In this document: piece by piece, positions 60,471-64,000 of the stretch
How positions within the stretch are numbered: the stretch's first letter is position 1
Layout of the letters: each line of letters opens with the position of its first letter
DNA from: Pontederia crassipes
Taxonomy: Eukaryota > Streptophyta > Magnoliopsida > Commelinales > Pontederiaceae
Direction: 5' to 3'
Length of the DNA stretch: 64,000 nt
Assembly (NCBI GenBank): GCA_030549335.1
Contig: CM060193.1
Coordinates: 50,149,683-50,213,682, forward strand
The notes under the pieces: generated by a model
What the model was told of the DNA's origin: nothing
Seen by the model: only the letters and a program-made list of their open reading frames with translations
The model's database searches: none
Made by a program: the position numbers and the translations under genes

Positions 60471-61660
60471 CAATGGGGTCGCCGGATTTATCTGCTGTCT
60501 CTGTCGAGGTTGTTCTACGGACTAGTGGACAGCTCCCTCCATCAGTCATCCTAAATGTCGGCGAGAATCACTATCTTCTCCACCTCTGGCACGCAGGATC
60601 GGGAGTTTCGTGGGCCGACGTGGTCACCGGCCGCTCGGCGGCGTCTGCTGAACGGTCTCCTCGTCCACCGCCCTCCGAGCAGCACGTGAGTGAGACTCGT
60701 GCACAGTTGTACGGAGAAACTTTAATTCAAACACCCCATACAAGGGCAGCTGTCACGGCCAACCTATGCCCTATAACCCCTAATTAAAAGCGAACACAGT
60801 TCCCCCCTCTGCCATCTCATCATACCACTTCTGCCCACGCCTCTAACTCGAACTGCCACATGTCCCTCCACAGCCAGATCAACCTGTCACATCTGTCCAA
60901 ACACTCAACCCATCGCCACCAGCAACCCGAGCCCAAAGCATGCCCCACCCGACCCCCCCAGGTACCCGGTCCGGGCCCCACCCCTCGAACCACACCCGAT
61001 CTCCCTATGGAACCCGGTCCAGGCGTCCTCTGGGTTGCGCCGCCGCATCACCTCCAGCATCACATCCCGGCCGCCAGCCGACCGTCTCGCCCTCAGCCAG
61101 ATCTGTCACATCCTCCTCCGGCGAGCACTTCGTTGGCGCTCTGACTATGCGGCGAGGCACAACCCCCTCCCCACCCCCATCTCCCCCCGCCGACCTCCCG
61201 CCCAGCCCCAGCTCCCACGACGTTGCCAACCACCAGCAGCAGCCAGGGCCTTCCCCGCAGAGGCCGGCATCTCCGGGCGATGGACAGGTGCCCGCGCGGA
61301 GCCCCCCTCCGCGAGCCTATAGGTGCCACCTACCTTGTCGGGCCGCCGCCTCTGCAGGCAGCTTCCATGACACAGGGGCCTTCACTGTCGATCGTGACCA
61401 CTCGGGCAGTTGACCGGGCTGACAGCGAGCCCGCCTTTCTCCCTGGATGGCCCGTCGCCGACGTCCAGGAGGTGGCTGCCGCAGCCGGGTTTTGGTTTGT
61501 CAGCCGGCTTCCGCGGATGCGACCTGAAGCTCCCAGGCGGCCTCTAGGAGTCCTTCGCCCCCCTCAGCGTTTCTTGGTGCTCGCACGGGGTGGCTTTAGA
61601 CGGCGAACAGCAGGTAGGGGATCGCCCACACGCGGGACAATGACGATTTCCTTATGAATG

Positions 61661-62410
61661 TGCTAACATGGAATGTTCGCGGCCTCCGACGAGGAAGGGA
61701 GGCGCCGAATCCTTGGTCGCTACTTGAGGGAGTGGAAGGTTGATGTGGTTTTCTTACAGGAAAACAAGCGTATGGAGTGTACTACACAGGTGTGGGAGCA
61801 GATCAGCGGCTCCAGACTTTCTCAACACATTTCTCTGAGTTCTGTGGGGCGGTCGGGGGGCTGTATTATCGGTTGGCGGGCTGATCAATATACCCTGGTG
61901 ACTCTGGATGGCTCGCTTCTCGATGACGGCCCACTTGAGGCGTTGCACAGACGGATCTTGCGTCTACGGGCCTTTCTTGGACGCCCTCCAGCTGTGAATG
62001 TGGGAGGAGCTATGGCGGCCTGCCTCCACCTCCCTAACGCCTGATGGCTGATTGGGGGCAACTTCAATGTCAAGTTAGGCATTGATGATCGCGCCATTAG
62101 GCGCCAGGGGAGGGATCCTGGAGCTGAGGAGTTTAGAGATTTCATTGATTCTCAATCGTTGCTCAACCTTCCGACAACAAACTGTAGATTCACTTGGAGG
62201 AGCACGATGGCACCATCATCCAGATCGCGGCTTGACCGATTCCTTGGCTCTATGGAGTTGGTCGAGGCCCACCGGCTTGCAAATGTTCAGGCTATGGACG
62301 GACCATTTTCGGACCACACCCCCTTGCTGGTCCTGCGATCTCCCTTTCGCTTTGTGCGGTCTTGGTTCCTGGAGGACGGCTTTAGACATATTGTGATCGA
62401 GCATTGGTAG
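61661..62410 (+). pseudogene. LINE ORF2 endonuclease domain
   Basis: MNVLTWNVRGLRRGR at 61661, then after a one-base shift GRYLREWKVDVVFLQENKR (the LQEtK Mg-binding region), GCIIGWRADQYTL, SLEISLILNRCSTF-type remains and SRSRLDRFL ... SDHTPLL near 62220-62340 (APE SDH motif). At least three frame breaks. Confidence 0.82.
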
Positions 62411-62979
62411 AGTGTTGTGGCCTCGGACTCGGCGGTGTGGACCCTTGCCTCCAAGCTCCACGAGGCGCTTCCTTCAGGACCACTGGAGATGGATTCGGGC
62501 GGCTCGAGAGGCGTAGAGGACCGAGGCTTTGGAGGTCATCGTCTAGCTTGATCGGGAGGACTCCTGTCACCTCACGGAGGCCAAGGTGGCGCAGCGCGGT
62601 CTGGCAGAGGCTACCATCCAGTTGGAGGACAGGAAGGTGGAGATCTAGTGGAGGCAACACTCTCGGTAGACCTGACTTCAGGGGGGATGCCAACACTCGG
62701 TTCTTCCACCTCTACGCGAGCTCACGCCAGCGGGCAAACCGGATTGACTAGGTGGTGAGGGGACGGCAGATCACTGGCCATCATCGCATCGGCGCCACCA
62801 TCTTTCTGTCGAGATTTCTCTAGGTGGCAGCCCGCACCGACCTGGAGGTGGTCCCCTAGGGGTATTCCTTCTCTTACTAGATGATCACCATCATCGAGGT
62901 CACCGATGCGCTTCGGGACCTCAATGGCAAGGGTCCCCTAGCTCTGATGGCTTCCCAGTCTTCTTCTACAAGGAGTTCT

Positions 62980-63960
62980 GGTCTGTGATGTGCGAGGATG
63001 TCATGGCGGTAATTCAGGAGTTCTCTAGTGGGAATCGGGGCTTTGAACGCCTGAACTGGTTCCTGTTAAGGAGTGGAGGAGAGGACTTTCGGCCGATCGT
63101 CTTATCAACGCCATCTATCTTCTGGTGGCTCTGGTACTGGCCAATCGGCTCTGTGAGGTGCTCCCCGACTTCATCCACCCTGTTTAGTCAGCCTTCATCC
63201 ATGGCCGATCCATCACCGCCAGCTACTCCATGGTCTTCGAGATCATCGCATACTGGAAGGTCGACTTCTCCAAGGCTTATGACTCCCTCTCATGGTCTTT
63301 CCTTTGGCATTCTTTTTCAAAGGTTTTCCGAAGACATGGATTTCTTGGATGAAGCGGTGCATCATCACTGCTTCATTCTCGATCCTCGTCAATGGGTTGA
63401 TGGCGGGTGGCTGGGTGCAGCCTCAGAGGGGCGTACATCAGGGGTGCCCCCTCGCACCCATGCTCTTTACGCTGGCGGTCGACGGCCTCGCTAGGTGCAC
63501 TCAGGCTGCTTGTTAGGCCGGCCTTTTCAACGGTTTCGCCGACCAGCTGGTGCCTTTGCTACATTACGCGGACGATACTATCTTCTTTGTGGAGGGATCG
63601 ATGGCCATCTTGGTGGAGCTCTTCGGCGCGACATTGGGCCTTGTGGTCAACCATGCTAAATCATCCTTCACTCCCTTTGGCATGGTGACGGAGGAGGCTT
63701 CTTGTTGTGCGATGGAGCTGCGCACCCCTGTTGGTGCACTACCCATCACATATCTCAGCCTCCCGCTTTTGGATCGTCATATAAGCTCTCGAAGGTGGAC
63801 CCCCGGTTATCGAGCGTCTGGAGCATCGCCTTAGAGCTGGAGCTCTCGGCTTATATCCAGTGGGGGTCGTCTTGTCTAACTCCGATTAGTCCTCTCATCA
63901 CTCCCGACCTATTTCATGTCAGTGCTTCATATGTTTGCCCAGGTATTGTCTCGGATTGAT
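62980..63960 (+). pseudogene. LINE ORF2 reverse transcriptase domain
   Basis: In changing frames: RPIVLINAIYLLVALVLANR, HPV-SAFIHGRSI, VDFSKAYDSLSWSFL, then GWVQPQRGVHQGCPLAPMLF (63410-63470) and the catalytic LLHYADDTIFFVEGSM at 63555-63600. Further RT thumb sequence (GLVVNHAKSSFTPFG) follows to the window edge. Confidence 0.88.
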
Positions 63961-64000
63961 TCCTTGAGGAGCAGGTTTTTCTTGGCAGGATGCAGCTCTA

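Larger units (their letters stand above)
59165..64000 (+). mobile_element. GC-rich LINE, degenerate, truncated by window end
   Basis: Composition switches to GC-rich just after PMS1. Order: leader, ORF1 with zinc knuckles, proline-rich stretch, endonuclease, reverse transcriptase, as in plant L1-type LINEs. Many stops and shifts. The 5' end is set by composition and is approximate; the 3' end is outside. Confidence 0.85.

Overview
This is a 64 kb piece of a plant nuclear genome. The genes have GT-AG introns, the intergenic DNA is AT-rich, and retrotransposons and DNA transposons are nested several layers deep. Host genes are those of a flowering plant: an AAA-type ATPase, a LURP-one-related (LOR) gene and the mismatch-repair gene PMS1. 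The PMS1 protein looks somewhat more like the rice form than the Arabidopsis form, so a monocot is my tentative guess. I see no CRISPR array, rRNA gene or convincing tRNA gene.

Layout. 1-4606 (+): last seven exons of an AAA ATPase gene, with a decayed reverse-strand LINE in its last intron. 5757-12611 (-): a LOR pseudogene whose last coding exon is split by two solo LTRs (5776-8195, target duplication TGAAC; 8250-11864, target duplication CTTGT). It also carries an internal stop and apparent frameshifts. 13.0-30.6 kb: repeats only. These are an LTR fragment, an element with a GRF zinc-finger gene, Helitron-like ends, a palindromic compound TRIM retroelement (17912-19103), a third solo LTR (23538-25961) inside the end of a small non-autonomous LTR element, and an hAT-type MITE.

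31238-59040 (+): PMS1, with all eleven coding exons in phase (about 889 residues) but stretched to 28 kb by two huge introns. Intron 7 (9.4 kb) holds a MITE carrying a Copia and a Gypsy element. The Copia holds a MULE-like element and a SINE; the Gypsy holds another SINE. Intron 8 (13.6 kb) holds a second MULE-like copy carrying a Gypsy element. One LTR of that Gypsy was opened by a block with a very divergent histone H4-like frame, a coiled-coil gene fragment, a SINE and a second Copia. 59165-64000 (+): a GC-rich degenerate LINE running off the window.

Most element boundaries rest on target-site duplications read directly from the sequence (TACCT, AGGAC, CTTAT, ATTAT, GTTGG, ATTTT and others), so the order of insertion can be worked out. 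The most unusual items are the H4-like frame at 46807-47085, the inverted TRIM composite inserted as one unit, the LOR gene split twice by solo LTRs, and arrays of short GC palindromes inside LTRs.
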